This document shows, one piece after another, positions 36,079 to 44,725 of a DNA stretch of 64,000 nucleotides. The stretch is from Ureibacillus massiliensis 4400831 = CIP 108448 = CCUG 49529 (GTDB taxonomy: Bacteria; Bacillota; Bacilli; Bacillales_A; Planococcaceae): contig NZ_JPVQ01000010.1 in NCBI RefSeq assembly GCF_000772965.1, positions 1-64,000 of the forward strand. Direction: 5' to 3'. Below the pieces are notes generated by a model. That model was not told where the DNA came from, did no database searches, and saw nothing but the letters and a program-made list of their open reading frames with translations. Position numbers and translations under genes: made by a program. Position 1 is the stretch's first letter, and the number at the start of each line of letters is the position of its first letter.

Positions 36079-37548
36079 ATGAACGAAGTATTTAGCATAA
36101 CAGAGGAAGTACATTCGAATTTTATCAATGGTGAGTGGAAACAATCAACTAGCGGAAAATTAATAGACAGTATTAATCCTGCTAATCGTCAAGTGATGGG
36201 GCAAGTACAATCATCAACTATTGAAGAAGCCAATGAAGCAATTGAAGCAGCACATAATGCTTCAAAAGAATGGGCAAAGGTTGGTGAATTCCAACGTGGC
36301 CAATATTTATATAAAGTAGCAGCGCTATTAGAGGAAAATCTTGAAGAGATTGCGAAAACGTTAACGGAGGAAATGGGTAAAACGTATCCAGAAGCTTTAG
36401 GTGAAACACAGCGCGGTATTGCAATTTTAAAATATTATGCTGCTGAAGGTAGCCGCAGCAATGGTGACGTAATTCCAGCTTCAGAGAAAGATGCATTAAT
36501 GTTTACAAAGCGTATTCCACTAGGAGTAGTAGGTGTAATTACCCCTTGGAACTTCCCGGTAGCTATTCCCATTTGGAAAATTGCTCCAGCATTAGTATAC
36601 GGAAATACAGTAGTATTTAAACCAGCTTCCGAGGCTGCTGTAACTGCTGCTAAAGTTGCAAAGTGCTTCGCGGATGCGGGACTACCTTCAGGAGTATTTA
36701 ACTTCATTACAGGAAGTGGATCAACAGTAGGCGATGCAATTATTAATAGCAAATATTTAAAGGCTATAACATTTACGGGTTCATCCAAGACAGGAAAGAT
36801 GATCGCTGAAATAGCATCAAAAAACCAAGTGAAATATCAGCTTGAAATGGGTGGGAAAAACCCTGTAATCGTGCTAGATGATGCAAATCTTGAAAATGCT
36901 GTGCAAGCAGTAGTCAGTGGAGCATTTAAGTCAACAGGACAAAAATGTACCGCAACTAGTCGTGTCATTATACAATCAGGTATATACGAGCAATTTAGAG
37001 ATCGATTAGTTGAAGTGACAAAGGGAATATCAGTTGGTTCTGGTTTAGATTCAACTACTTGGATGGGGCCATGTGCAAGTGAAGGTCAATACAAAACCGT
37101 TTTAGAGTATATTGAAATTGCTAAAAATGAAGGTGCAACACTAATTACAGGTGGTCATGCAATTGATTCTGAGCTAACACCAGGATTCTATGTTGAACCA
37201 ACCATTTTCGATAATGTAACTACTGATATGCGAATTGCACAGGAGGAAGTATTTGGCCCTGTCATTGCATTAATTAAAGCAGAGAGTATTGAAGATGCAA
37301 TTTCATTTGCAAATGATGCTGAATATGGTTTAAGCGCATCAATTTTTACTACAAATATTGGTAATGCGTTAGCATTTATTGATGATATAGAAGCTGGATT
37401 AGTTCGAGTGAATGCTGAAAGTGCGGGTGTAGAATATCAAGCCCCATTTGGTGGTTTAAAAGATTCAAGTTCTGGTAGCCGTGAGCAAGGTCAAGCTGCA
37501 AAAGAGTTCTTTACTGTTTCAAAGACAGTCTATATCAAGGCTCAATAA
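36079..37548 (+). CDS. Aldehyde dehydrogenase, probably 2-oxoglutarate-semialdehyde dehydrogenase
   Basis: A 489-residue NAD(P)-dependent aldehyde dehydrogenase. Catalytic Glu is in [11 protein letters not shown] and the nucleophile Cys in [33 protein letters not shown] is the cofactor-binding start. It belongs with the succinate-/2-oxoglutarate-semialdehyde branch (YcbD/GucD-like). Position directly after the FAH-fold dehydratase supports oxidation of 2-oxoglutarate semialdehyde to 2-oxoglutarate. Family sure, substrate inferred. Confidence 0.85.
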   Translation: MNEVFSITEEVHSNFINGEWKQSTSGKLIDSINPANRQVMGQVQSSTIEEANEAIEAAHNASKEWAKVGEFQRGQYLYKVAALLEENLEEIAKTLTEEMGKTYPEALGETQRGIAILKYYAAEGSRSNGDVIPASEKDALMFTKRIPLGVVGVITPWNFPVAIPIWKIAPALVYGNTVVFKPASEAAVTAAKVAKCFADAGLPSGVFNFITGSGSTVGDAIINSKYLKAITFTGSSKTGKMIAEIASKNQVKYQLEMGGKNPVIVLDDANLENAVQAVVSGAFKSTGQKCTATSRVIIQSGIYEQFRDRLVEVTKGISVGSGLDSTTWMGPCASEGQYKTVLEYIEIAKNEGATLITGGHAIDSELTPGFYVEPTIFDNVTTDMRIAQEEVFGPVIALIKAESIEDAISFANDAEYGLSASIFTTNIGNALAFIDDIEAGLVRVNAESAGVEYQAPFGGLKDSSSGSREQGQAAKEFFTVSKTVYIKAQ

Positions 37549-37559
37549 GGAGGAATAAT

Positions 37560-38477
37560 ATGAGAGGAATCATACCTCCAGTTGTGACGTTAGTAGATGA
37601 AAATGGGAAGCCTGATTTAGCAAAAAATAAGCAAATGGTAGACAAAATTATTGAAGCTGGGGTACACGGATTAGTCTTACTAGGTAGCTCCGGTGAATTT
37701 CCTCATTTTACTATGCAGGAGAAAAAAGATTATTTAAATGAGATTATTCCTTATCTAAGAGGTAAACTACCAGTTTTAGTTGGAACAGGTGGTGTGATAC
37801 TTGAAGAAACAATTGAATTAACCCTTTTTGTAGAAAGATTAGGTGCTGACGGAGTTTTGGTCGTAAACCCGTTTTATTGGAACCTAAGTGATGAGCAAAT
37901 ATACGTATATTATGCAGAACTTGCAAAAGCAGTGAATATTGATATCTATTTATATAATATTCCACAATTAACTGGCCAGGAAATCCCAGTTTGTGTTATT
38001 GAAAAGCTTGCTAAAGACTTTGATAATATTCGAGGTATTAAGGAAACAGTAAGTAGTATTTCTCGTATTCGTACTGTAATCAATGAGCTTAATAGCGTAA
38101 GAGAAGATTTCTATGTATATAGTGCATTTGATGAACATTTATTAGATGCACAAATACTGGGCGCTGCAGGTAGCATTAATGGTACTTCAGTTTTCCTACC
38201 AGAATTATCAGTTCGTTTATATGAAGCAATTCATAATTCTGATTTTAGCCAAGTAAAAAAACTTCATATTGAAATAAGTAACAAAATGGAATTATATAGC
38301 TGGCATCCATCTTTTTATATTTCCATGAAGGAAGCTGTTTACGCAAGATGGTTCCCAGAGGAATCGGTTAATTTGAGAACGCCGTTCATTAATAATGAAC
38401 AAGACTTAAGAAGTTTAGCTAAAGCAATGATTGAAGAAAGCTTATGTTCGGGGGTTTATGATGAAAAGTACAATTGA
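37560..38477 (+). CDS. DapA/NanA-family lyase (2-keto-3-deoxy acid aldolase or dehydratase)
   Basis: A 305-residue class I aldolase-fold protein. The Schiff-base Lys is in GIKETVSS, the catalytic Tyr in YLYNIPQLTG, and LLGSSGEFPHFT is the family GxxGE motif. It is not likely to be DapA itself because it sits in a sugar-acid operon. Two readings fit: a keto-deoxy-glucarate or -pentonate dehydratase, or an aldolase splitting 2-keto-3-deoxy acids to pyruvate and an aldehyde. Sequence alone does not decide. Its end overlaps the next gene by 17 bases. Confidence 0.8.
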   Translation: MRGIIPPVVTLVDENGKPDLAKNKQMVDKIIEAGVHGLVLLGSSGEFPHFTMQEKKDYLNEIIPYLRGKLPVLVGTGGVILEETIELTLFVERLGADGVLVVNPFYWNLSDEQIYVYYAELAKAVNIDIYLYNIPQLTGQEIPVCVIEKLAKDFDNIRGIKETVSSISRIRTVINELNSVREDFYVYSAFDEHLLDAQILGAAGSINGTSVFLPELSVRLYEAIHNSDFSQVKKLHIEISNKMELYSWHPSFYISMKEAVYARWFPEESVNLRTPFINNEQDLRSLAKAMIEESLCSGVYDEKYN

Positions 38478-39411
38478 CTTTTTAGAAAAGCTAGGTTATC
38501 CAGGTAAAGACTATCAAGATCTTCCAACATCAACGAAGCGTTTTCCAGACGGAGCACAATATCGCATCGAACTACCTAGTGTTGAAGGACCAAAAGCACT
38601 AAAAGAAACATTAAAAGCCATAGATGAATATGGATTGACAATTCATCGTATTTCACAAGGCAGTGGCATTATGCTTCAAACGGATGAGGAAATCAAGGAA
38701 ATGTGTGAACTAACGGCGGAGCGTGGAATGGAATTAAGTCTTTTTGTTGGTCCACGTGGTACCTGGGATATTAGTGCTGGCCCCTTAACTACTGCTGGTA
38801 AATCACAGGCATTACGTCACGAGGGTGCAAATCAATTAGTTTATGCAATTGAGGATTTAAGACGTGGAGCAGCTCTTGGTTTACGTGGAGCTCTCGTAGC
38901 TGACGAAGGATTATTATATATTACTAAAAAAATGAAAGAGGAAGGTCTACTTCCAGCTGACTTTGTTGTAAAAGTATCGGTGCAAATGGGGGCATGCAAC
39001 CCTGTTTCAGTAAAAATCATGCAAGATTTAGGTGCTGATACGTACAATGTACCATCATCTTTAACGTTAGCTAAACTTGCAGCAATTCGTCAGTCCATTG
39101 ATATTCCAATTGATATCTATATTGAAGTGCCAGATAACTTTGGCGGTTTCTTACGTTATTATGAAATTCCAGAGATTATTCGTGTATTATCTCCGGTTTA
39201 TATCAAATTTGGTTTACGTAATCATCCCGATGTTTATCCTTCTGGAAAACAGTGGGAATCTACAAACCTTTCTTTAGTTCAAGAGCGTGTACGACGTGCT
39301 GCAATTGGTGTAGATATGATTAAGCGCTATTGCCCTGATGCTAAGACATCAAAATTAGGAGCAACTGGATTAGGTGTTCCTAAAGTGGAAGTAGGGCATA
39401 GAAATGTTTAA
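38461..39411 (+). CDS. TIM-barrel-like protein of unknown function (U32-peptidase-like annotation)
   Basis: A 316-residue cytoplasmic protein, highly conserved in look (SQGSGIMLQTDEEIKEMCEL; SLFVGPRGTWD; QMGACNPVSVKIMQDLGADTYNVPSSLTLAKLAAIR), alternating beta strands and helices as in a TIM barrel. Similar proteins are often labelled U32-like peptidase, but the collagenase-type C-terminal motif of U32 is not obvious, so I would not call it a protease. GGGGG at 38450-38454 supports the ATG at 38461. It overlaps both neighbours (DapA-like and dehydrogenase), so it is an integral part of the operon and probably a pathway enzyme. Confidence 0.6.
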   Translation: MKSTIDFLEKLGYPGKDYQDLPTSTKRFPDGAQYRIELPSVEGPKALKETLKAIDEYGLTIHRISQGSGIMLQTDEEIKEMCELTAERGMELSLFVGPRGTWDISAGPLTTAGKSQALRHEGANQLVYAIEDLRRGAALGLRGALVADEGLLYITKKMKEEGLLPADFVVKVSVQMGACNPVSVKIMQDLGADTYNVPSSLTLAKLAAIRQSIDIPIDIYIEVPDNFGGFLRYYEIPEIIRVLSPVYIKFGLRNHPDVYPSGKQWESTNLSLVQERVRRAAIGVDMIKRYCPDAKTSKLGATGLGVPKVEVGHRNV

Positions 39412-40360
39412 AGTAGTTTTAACAGATTATGAATTTGAGACATTGGAATTTGAACAACGTGTATTAGATGAAAGTGGCTTAAAAATTAATTTTGTATCGG
39501 CACAATGTAAATCAGAAGATGAAGTGATTGAAGTTGCAAAAGATGCTGATGCAATTATTAATCAATATGCACCTTTATCGGAACGTGTACTGAGAAGCTT
39601 AACGAAATGTAAAGTTATTTCTCGATATGGTGTAGGTGTAGATACGATAGATCTTAACATTGCTAAGGAATTGGGCATTAAAGTTTGTAATGTTCCAGAC
39701 TATGGGATTGAAGAAGTTTCAAATCACACTTTGGCATTATTAATGGCATGGACACGAAAAGTTATTGAGCTTAATAATGCAGTGAAAAATGGTATATGGA
39801 ACTTTAATGTTGGAAAACCAATTTATCGTTTTGAAAATAGAACATTTGCAATTTTTGGATTTGGCCGAATACCACGACGAGTTATTGAAAAAATTCAACC
39901 ATTAGGCCTAACTCTAATAGGTTATGATCCGTTTGTTAGCGCTGAAGAAATGGCTAAATATGGTGTGAGAAAAGTGGAACTAGATGAAGCTATCAAATTA
40001 GGAGATATTCTTTCCTTCCACGTACCTTTAGTTGAGCAAACGATGCATTTATTAAATAAAGAGCGATTAACACAATTAAAAGACGGTGTGTTTATTATAA
40101 ATACTGCACGGGGACCGATTATTGAAACGGAAGCTTTAATTCAAGGGTTAAAATCAAAAAAAATAGCAGGAGCAGCTTTAGATGTTATTGAACACGAGCC
40201 AATCGAAGCTGGTCACGAGCTATTAACGTTCGATAATGTGTATCTTACACCCCATAGTGCATTTTATTCAGAAGAGGCAATTGAAGAATTAAGAACTAAG
40301 GCAACAAAAAATGTGGTAGATGTTCTAGCAGGACAGCAGCCAACGTATGTAGTTGTTTAA
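39404..40360 (+). CDS. D-2-hydroxyacid dehydrogenase (CtBP/SerA-like)
   Basis: A 318-residue NAD-dependent dehydrogenase. The Rossmann motif FAIFGFGRIPRRVIEKI, the Arg in ISRYGVGVDTIDLN, INTARGPIIET with the catalytic Arg, LDVIEHEP with Glu, and LTPHSAFYSE with His form the complete 2-hydroxyacid dehydrogenase site. It is of the C-terminal-binding-protein type and shorter than SerA, with no ACT domain. Overlaps the previous gene by 8 bases. It could reduce a 2-keto-acid or hydroxyaldehyde product of this pathway. Confidence 0.85.
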   Translation: MFKVVLTDYEFETLEFEQRVLDESGLKINFVSAQCKSEDEVIEVAKDADAIINQYAPLSERVLRSLTKCKVISRYGVGVDTIDLNIAKELGIKVCNVPDYGIEEVSNHTLALLMAWTRKVIELNNAVKNGIWNFNVGKPIYRFENRTFAIFGFGRIPRRVIEKIQPLGLTLIGYDPFVSAEEMAKYGVRKVELDEAIKLGDILSFHVPLVEQTMHLLNKERLTQLKDGVFIINTARGPIIETEALIQGLKSKKIAGAALDVIEHEPIEAGHELLTFDNVYLTPHSAFYSEEAIEELRTKATKNVVDVLAGQQPTYVVV

Positions 40361-40361
40361 T

Positions 40362-40406
40362 AAGGTGACTGCATAGATTAAACACTATGCAGTCTCTTAT
40401 CTTTTA
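40362..40406 (+). terminator. Terminator at the end of the main sugar-acid operon
   Basis: GACTGCATAG (40367-40376) and CTATGCAGTC (40385-40394) are a perfect 10-bp stem, followed by TCTTATCTTTT. Confidence 0.8.
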
Positions 40407-40466
40407 TCTGGATGTAAAAAGGTAGGAGAACGAGGAAGTCTTAGTTTAATATAGGGGGGAGTAGTA

Positions 40467-41219
40467 ATGAGGTTATTTGATTTATCCGGAAAAAAAGCAA
40501 TTGTAACAGGGGGAAATCGTGGGATAGGGAGAGCCATTTCTTTAGGGCTTGCCGAAGCAGGAGCTGAAGTTATTATTATTTCTCGTTCTTCAGCTGAGGA
40601 AACAATTGAAGAGATTTCTCTAATGGGTGGAAAGGCAAGCCATTACTTATGTGATTTAGGTTCGAGAGAACAACGTGAATTACTCGCTCAACAAATTTTG
40701 GAAGAAATTGATACGGTTGATATTTTGATTAATAATGCCGGTATACAAAAGCGTTACCCATCTGAAGAATTTCCTTTAGAAGTGTGGGATGAAGTGTTAG
40801 AAGTGAACATGACAGCTGTATTTCATTTATGTAAGTTATTTGGTTCAAAAATGCTTGAACGAGGTTATGGAAAGATCGTTAATCTAGCGTCGGTCATTTC
40901 TTATCAAGGTGGTCTTTTTATACCAGCCTACGCAGCTAGTAAAGCAGGCGTTATGAACTTTACGAAAACATTATCTAACGAATGGGCAGGTAGAGGGGTT
41001 AATGTGAATTGTATTGCGCCAGGATATATTGCTACAGAAATGAATAGTGCATTAATTGCAGATGAAACAAGAAACCAACAAATATTAGATCGATTACCTG
41101 CAAAAAGATGGGGAAAGGCTGAAGACTTGATAGGGGCAGCGATATTTTTATCTGCTTCTGCCTCAGATTATGTAAACGGTATAACTATTCCTGTTGATGG
41201 AGGTTGGCTAGGTAGGTAA
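40467..41219 (+). CDS. kduD: SDR-family dehydrogenase, KduD-like (2-deoxy-D-gluconate 3-dehydrogenase)
   Basis: A 250-residue classical short-chain dehydrogenase. The cofactor motif TGGNRGIGRAIS, NNAG, the catalytic Ser and YxxxK in YAASKAGVMNF, and the C-terminal GITIPVDGGWLGR are all intact. MRLFDLSGKKAIVTGGNRGIG resembles KduD, which in uronate breakdown reduces or oxidises 2-keto-3-deoxy sugar acids. It is outside the main operon, behind a terminator and with its own ribosome site, but belongs to the same island. Symbol is by similarity. Confidence 0.78.
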   Translation: MRLFDLSGKKAIVTGGNRGIGRAISLGLAEAGAEVIIISRSSAEETIEEISLMGGKASHYLCDLGSREQRELLAQQILEEIDTVDILINNAGIQKRYPSEEFPLEVWDEVLEVNMTAVFHLCKLFGSKMLERGYGKIVNLASVISYQGGLFIPAYAASKAGVMNFTKTLSNEWAGRGVNVNCIAPGYIATEMNSALIADETRNQQILDRLPAKRWGKAEDLIGAAIFLSASASDYVNGITIPVDGGWLGR

Positions 41220-41286
41220 TGCCTTGAATAATAGAGTGGAAAAGAAGTAAAGAAGTATATATTCGATTCCAAATTAATCTACCAAA

Positions 41287-41327
41287 AAGACTCTCTTGAA
41301 GGTAAACTTCCTCGAGAGTCTTATTTT
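41287..41327 (+). terminator. Terminator after the KduD-like gene
   Basis: AAGACTCTC and GAGAGTCTT with inner pairing of GAAGG/CTTCC-type bases, followed by ATTTTA. Confidence 0.7.
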
Positions 41328-41364
41328 ATGAGTCAAAAAAATTCGGTAAAATTTCCAAATAAAC

Positions 41365-41679
41365 TTACAGTCTTTTTAAATCCACTATAATTCCCGAACG
41401 TGCATCTGCTGCAAATTCAAAGGATTCCATTTCACCGTTCATGATTCTTGAAATGCCACCTTTATATACGGGTACTGTTGTAACGCCATTATAAAAATCC
41501 TCTGTTTTCATATAAATCCAGGAGCCGTCAATCGGTGCTTCTTTTTTAAATGCCGCTTTTACATTATTTAACACATGGTTAGCTGGTACATATGGTGATA
41601 CCCTATTAGCAGTTTCTTTAATGATGATAGTAGCTGCAACCCCTGTGGCAACTCCTATTAAAAAGTCTCGTATTTTCAA
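41365..41679 (-). CDS. ytzB: YtzB-like small membrane-anchored PepSY-type protein
   Basis: A 104-residue protein with one N-terminal hydrophobic segment (FLIGVATGVAATIII, residues 6-20), so probably membrane-anchored with the rest outside. The C-terminal half (FNGV... VPVYKGGISR...) looks like a PepSY-type fold. It matches the small YtzB protein near ytoP in B. subtilis by size and neighbourhood. TTG start with AAGGAGG eight bases before it on the minus strand. Function not known. Confidence 0.65.
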   Translation of the reverse strand: MKIRDFLIGVATGVAATIIIKETANRVSPYVPANHVLNNVKAAFKKEAPIDGSWIYMKTEDFYNGVTTVPVYKGGISRIMNGEMESFEFAADARSGIIVDLKRL

Positions 41680-41752
41680 TTGCCATCCTCCTTTTTAATA
41701 TCCCTAATTTTAACATTATTTTTTCCATTCGTCTCTGTCTGTATATAAACCT

Positions 41753-41879
41753 TTACTCTTTCATGATAGGCAATGTGATGCTAAAACATGCACCTTCGTT
41801 CCATTTACTCTCCACTTCAATTCGCCCGTTGTATCGCTTGATCATTTCTTTAGAACTAGATAAATCTTATCCAGCTTCA
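41753..41879 (-). pseudogene. Histidine kinase C-terminal remnant
   Basis: On the minus strand LSSSKEMIKRYNGRIEVESK, then NEGACFSITLPIMKE and a stop, reads as the end of a sensor kinase ATPase domain (the G2 box and the last strand). The expected GTGLGLS just before it is broken by a stop (EAG-stop-DLSSSKEM). The rest of the kinase is gone. Confidence 0.7.
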
Positions 41880-41962
41880 ATATGTTCTATTTTCATAACC
41901 ATTCACCCTTTAAATAATGAGAAATTCCAATCTAGCTTCAAATTATGCAAGGTTTTAATATG

Positions 41963-42192
41963 GGCTACGATGAATTAGTAACAAAACCCTTTAAGCTAAA
42001 AGAGCTAATAGCTAAACATAATTTAAGAGTTAGGTGTCGAAACATTATATGATGCTGTTTGGGGATATGATGCAATTTCGTTAAAACGGTCTCTGTACAT
42101 AAATTTAGAAAGAAACTTGAACAAGACGTGTGAATCAAATATACATTGAAACAGTTCGAGGTTTGGTTATAAATTTAAATTCGAATAGATAG
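41963..42192 (+). pseudogene. OmpR-type response regulator remnant
   Basis: GYDELVTKPFKLKELIA is the end of a receiver domain (the conserved Lys-Pro pair). After frame changes, VETLYDAVWGYDA, then VSVHKFRKKLEQDV, then NQIYIETVRGL match the winged-helix C-terminal part of an OmpR regulator. At least two frameshifts and stops make it a pseudogene. It lies on the strand opposite to the kinase remnant. Confidence 0.75.
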
Positions 42193-42207
42193 AAATGTAT
42201 AAATGAC

Positions 42208-42230
42208 GAAGGGGAAACCCTTCTTTTTTA
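42208..42230 (+). terminator. Terminator after the response regulator remnant
   Basis: GAAGGG-GAAA-CCCTTC tetraloop hairpin followed by T6. Probably left over from the lost regulator operon. Confidence 0.75.
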
Positions 42231-42336
42231 TTTGTATCAAGTTTCAAATGATATCAGATACATCGATGGGAATAATCAGGAGTTTTTTATGTTAAAATAA
42301 AACAAGTTAAATAAACTCAAGGGGAGTGTACGGAAT

Positions 42337-43413
42337 TTGAATGAGGACACGTTGAAATTATTTAAAACATTAACAGAGTTACCTGGTGCTCCTGGTAATG
42401 AACATGAAGTAAGAAAATTTATGAGAGAACAACTTGAAAAATATTCTGATGAAATTATTCAAGATCACCTTGGTGGCATTTTTGGCTTGAAAAAATCAGA
42501 TGATGATAACGCCCCTAAATTACTAGTAGCCGGTCATATGGATGAAGTCGCATTTATGGTTACCAATATTACGGACAATGGAATGATTCGTTTTCAGCCA
42601 TTAGGAGGTTGGTCGAATCATGTTTTACTTGCTCAAAGAGTAACTGTCTACACAAAAGATAAAGAAATACCAGGAGTAATCGCAAGTATTCCACCTCATT
42701 TACTGTCCGTACAGGATCGTACAAAAACACCAGAAATTAAAGACATGTTAATTGATATAGGAGCAGATAGTAAGGAAGAAGCAATAGAAATGGGGATACA
42801 ACCAGGTCAATCCATTCTTCCGATATGTCCTTTTACTCCTATGGAAAATCCTAAAAAGATTATGGCTAAAGCATGGGATAACCGTTACGGATGCGGGTTA
42901 GCTATTGAATTATTAAAAGAATTAAAGGATGAAAAAATACAAAATCATTTGTATTCAGGGGCTAACGTCATGGAAGAAGTAGGTTTGAGAGGTGCTCAAG
43001 TATCAGCAAATATGATACAGCCTGACTTATTTTTCGCCCTTGATGCTTCCCCAGCAAATGATACAACAGGGGATAAAACACAATTTGGCCAATTAGGAAA
43101 AGGTACCCTTTTGCGTATTTATGACCGGACAATGGTTACTCATAGGGGAATTCGTGAATTTATATTGGATACTGCAGAATCAAATCATATTCCATATCAA
43201 TATTTCGTATCTGCTGGTGGAACTGATGCTGGGCGCGTCCATACATCTAATAATGGGATACCAAGTGCTGTAATTGGAATTTGCTCAAGATATATTCATA
43301 CAGCAGCTTCAATCATTCACATAGATGACTACGCAGCTGCTAAGGAACTTCTTATTAAGCTTGTGAAATCTGTTGATCGTACAACAGTTGATTCAATACG
43401 TTCAAATGTTTAA
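42337..43413 (+). CDS. ytoP: M42-family aminopeptidase (YtoP)
   Basis: A 358-residue tetrahedral aminopeptidase of family M42 (FrvX/YsdC/YtoP; glutamyl- or endoglucanase-labelled). Metal ligands appear in [26 protein letters not shown] (bridging Asp), [12 protein letters not shown] (catalytic Glu pair), [11 protein letters not shown] and [12 protein letters not shown]. It would trim N-terminal residues of cytoplasmic peptides. TTG start after AAGGGGAG. Followed by a small terminator. Confidence 0.9.
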   Translation: MNEDTLKLFKTLTELPGAPGNEHEVRKFMREQLEKYSDEIIQDHLGGIFGLKKSDDDNAPKLLVAGHMDEVAFMVTNITDNGMIRFQPLGGWSNHVLLAQRVTVYTKDKEIPGVIASIPPHLLSVQDRTKTPEIKDMLIDIGADSKEEAIEMGIQPGQSILPICPFTPMENPKKIMAKAWDNRYGCGLAIELLKELKDEKIQNHLYSGANVMEEVGLRGAQVSANMIQPDLFFALDASPANDTTGDKTQFGQLGKGTLLRIYDRTMVTHRGIREFILDTAESNHIPYQYFVSAGGTDAGRVHTSNNGIPSAVIGICSRYIHTAASIIHIDDYAAAKELLIKLVKSVDRTTVDSIRSNV

Positions 43414-43416
43414 GTG

Positions 43417-43441
43417 AAAGGTGCAAAAATGCATCTTTTTC
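43417..43441 (+). terminator. Terminator after ytoP
   Basis: AAAGGTGCA-AAAA-TGCATCTTT hairpin with one G-U pair, followed by a T-rich tail, directly after the stop codon. Confidence 0.65.
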
Positions 43442-43516
43442 TTTTCGTAATCGTTATAAACTAAGTCGTCTATTTTTAACTATAAAGTTGAATTCATATT
43501 TTTGGAGATGAACAGA

Positions 43517-44038
43517 ATGCTAGTTTCAATTGGGACAAAAAATAAAGCAAAAACAGAAGCCATTACAAATATAGTTGGAAACTATTTAGAAAGCATTGAA
43601 TACATACAGCTCGATGTTCCTTCAAACGTTTCTGAACAACCCTTTTCAGATGAAGAAACAAGACAAGGTGCTATTAATCGTGCCGAAAATGCATTCGAAA
43701 AAACTTCTGCCGATCTTAATTTTGGGTTGGAAGGTGGCGTTAGGATGATTGATGGAAATATGTATTGCTGTAATTGGGGTGCACTTAAATTAAAGGACGG
43801 AACAGTACTAACTGCAGCAGGAGCATTATTTTTACTGCCAGAAGAGGTTGCAAAAGAAATTCGTGCCGGGAAGGAACTTGGACCGGTTATGGACGTTTAT
43901 ACAAATGAAAAAGGAATCCGACATAACAAAGGAGCGGTAGGCGTATTTACAGCAAATCTTGTAAACCGTACTGAAATGTTTGAGCATATCGTGAAATTAT
44001 TAATCGGCCAATATTTTTTTAAAATTGGCCAACAATAA
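43517..44038 (+). CDS. DUF84 family NTPase (YjjX-like inosine/xanthosine triphosphatase)
   Basis: A 173-residue Maf/ITPase-like protein that may remove non-canonical purine nucleotides. Signature pieces are VSIGTKNKAKTEAI at the N-terminus, QPFSDEETRQGAINRAENA and DLNFGLEGGVR. TTTGGAG at 43501-43507 fits the ATG at 43517; an in-frame TTG at 43502 overlaps the ribosome site. B. subtilis has a thioredoxin-like gene (ytpP) at the corresponding place between ytoP and ytpQ. Confidence 0.82.
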   Translation: MLVSIGTKNKAKTEAITNIVGNYLESIEYIQLDVPSNVSEQPFSDEETRQGAINRAENAFEKTSADLNFGLEGGVRMIDGNMYCCNWGALKLKDGTVLTAAGALFLLPEEVAKEIRAGKELGPVMDVYTNEKGIRHNKGAVGVFTANLVNRTEMFEHIVKLLIGQYFFKIGQQ

Positions 44039-44063
44039 CTAAAAACATGGATTTTTGTTAGTT
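44037..44063 (+). terminator. Weak hairpin after the DUF84 gene
   Basis: AACTAA and TTAGTT with inner AAA/TTT pairs form a short stem. Only a weak T-rich tail, so low confidence. Confidence 0.3.
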
Positions 44064-44105
44064 GATTTCGATTAAAAAACTCTGATTAGAAAGTGAGAAA
44101 TGATA

Positions 44106-44615
44106 ATGAAAAACTGGATGCTTATTTTGACTGCTTTATTATCAATTTTCATATTAGCAGCTTGTGGGAAATCGTTAGAAGAGCAAATAGATACCGGAAT
44201 TGAAAGTGCAAAGGCTACATTTGAAGGGGAAATACAGGAGCCAAATACGACTGTAGGTAAAATAAATGTATTTTTGCCTTCTGGATATACAATTGAAGAA
44301 AGTGAAGATGAATCGAACTACTTGTTGAAAAAAGATGGTAAAGAGTTTATTTTATTTGTGAATGAAAATGAGGGGAAAGATAGTAAACTTCTTTATGACC
44401 TATTTAAAGAAAATACAGGAAAAGAAATTATAAAAGAAGAGACAATAGAAAATGAAGAAGAATTCGGATTTACTGCCGTTTTAAAAAATGATGAGAATAG
44501 TTACGAATTAATTGTCAACAGCGGAGGAGTAAAAGTTTCCACACTTTCTGATGGGCATAATATCGATTCAAAGCTCGAAGAAATGATGCAAATTGCTCGT
44601 TCTGTTAATTTATAA
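44106..44615 (+). CDS. Uncharacterised lipoprotein
   Basis: A 170-residue secreted lipoprotein: signal peptide MKNWMLILTALLSIFILAAC with the lipobox Cys at position 20 (from ATG 44106; an in-frame ATG at 44100 is also possible). The mature part is acidic and Glu-rich. FLPSGYTIEESEDESNYLLK and the hydrophobic FILFVNENEG suggest a small alpha/beta domain that I do not recognise. It sits between DUF84 and ytpQ with its own terminator. Confidence 0.7.
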   Translation: MKNWMLILTALLSIFILAACGKSLEEQIDTGIESAKATFEGEIQEPNTTVGKINVFLPSGYTIEESEDESNYLLKKDGKEFILFVNENEGKDSKLLYDLFKENTGKEIIKEETIENEEEFGFTAVLKNDENSYELIVNSGGVKVSTLSDGHNIDSKLEEMMQIARSVNL

Positions 44616-44667
44616 TACATTTATGCTAATATGAATATACAGTAAAACGTCTAACCTTTGACGTTAT

Positions 44668-44706
44668 AGAGTTGTCTCTTTGTTTTTTGGGACAACTCTT
44701 AATTTT
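44668..44706 (+). terminator. Terminator between the lipoprotein and ytpQ
   Basis: AGAGTTGTC and GACAACTCT are a perfect 9-bp stem, followed by TAATTTTT. A smaller AACGTC/GACGTT hairpin precedes it at about 44646-44665. Confidence 0.75.
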
Positions 44707-44725
44707 TGAACTAGAGGTGTTAAAA

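Noticed and set aside
37560-38477. DapA (lysine synthesis) assignment
   Set aside because: Fold and Schiff-base Lys match the family, but the operon is for sugar acids and no lysine or diaminopimelate genes are near.
41763-41978. 71-residue plus-strand frame
   Set aside because: It lies over the minus-strand histidine kinase remnant, which has clear kinase motifs; the plus frame has none.
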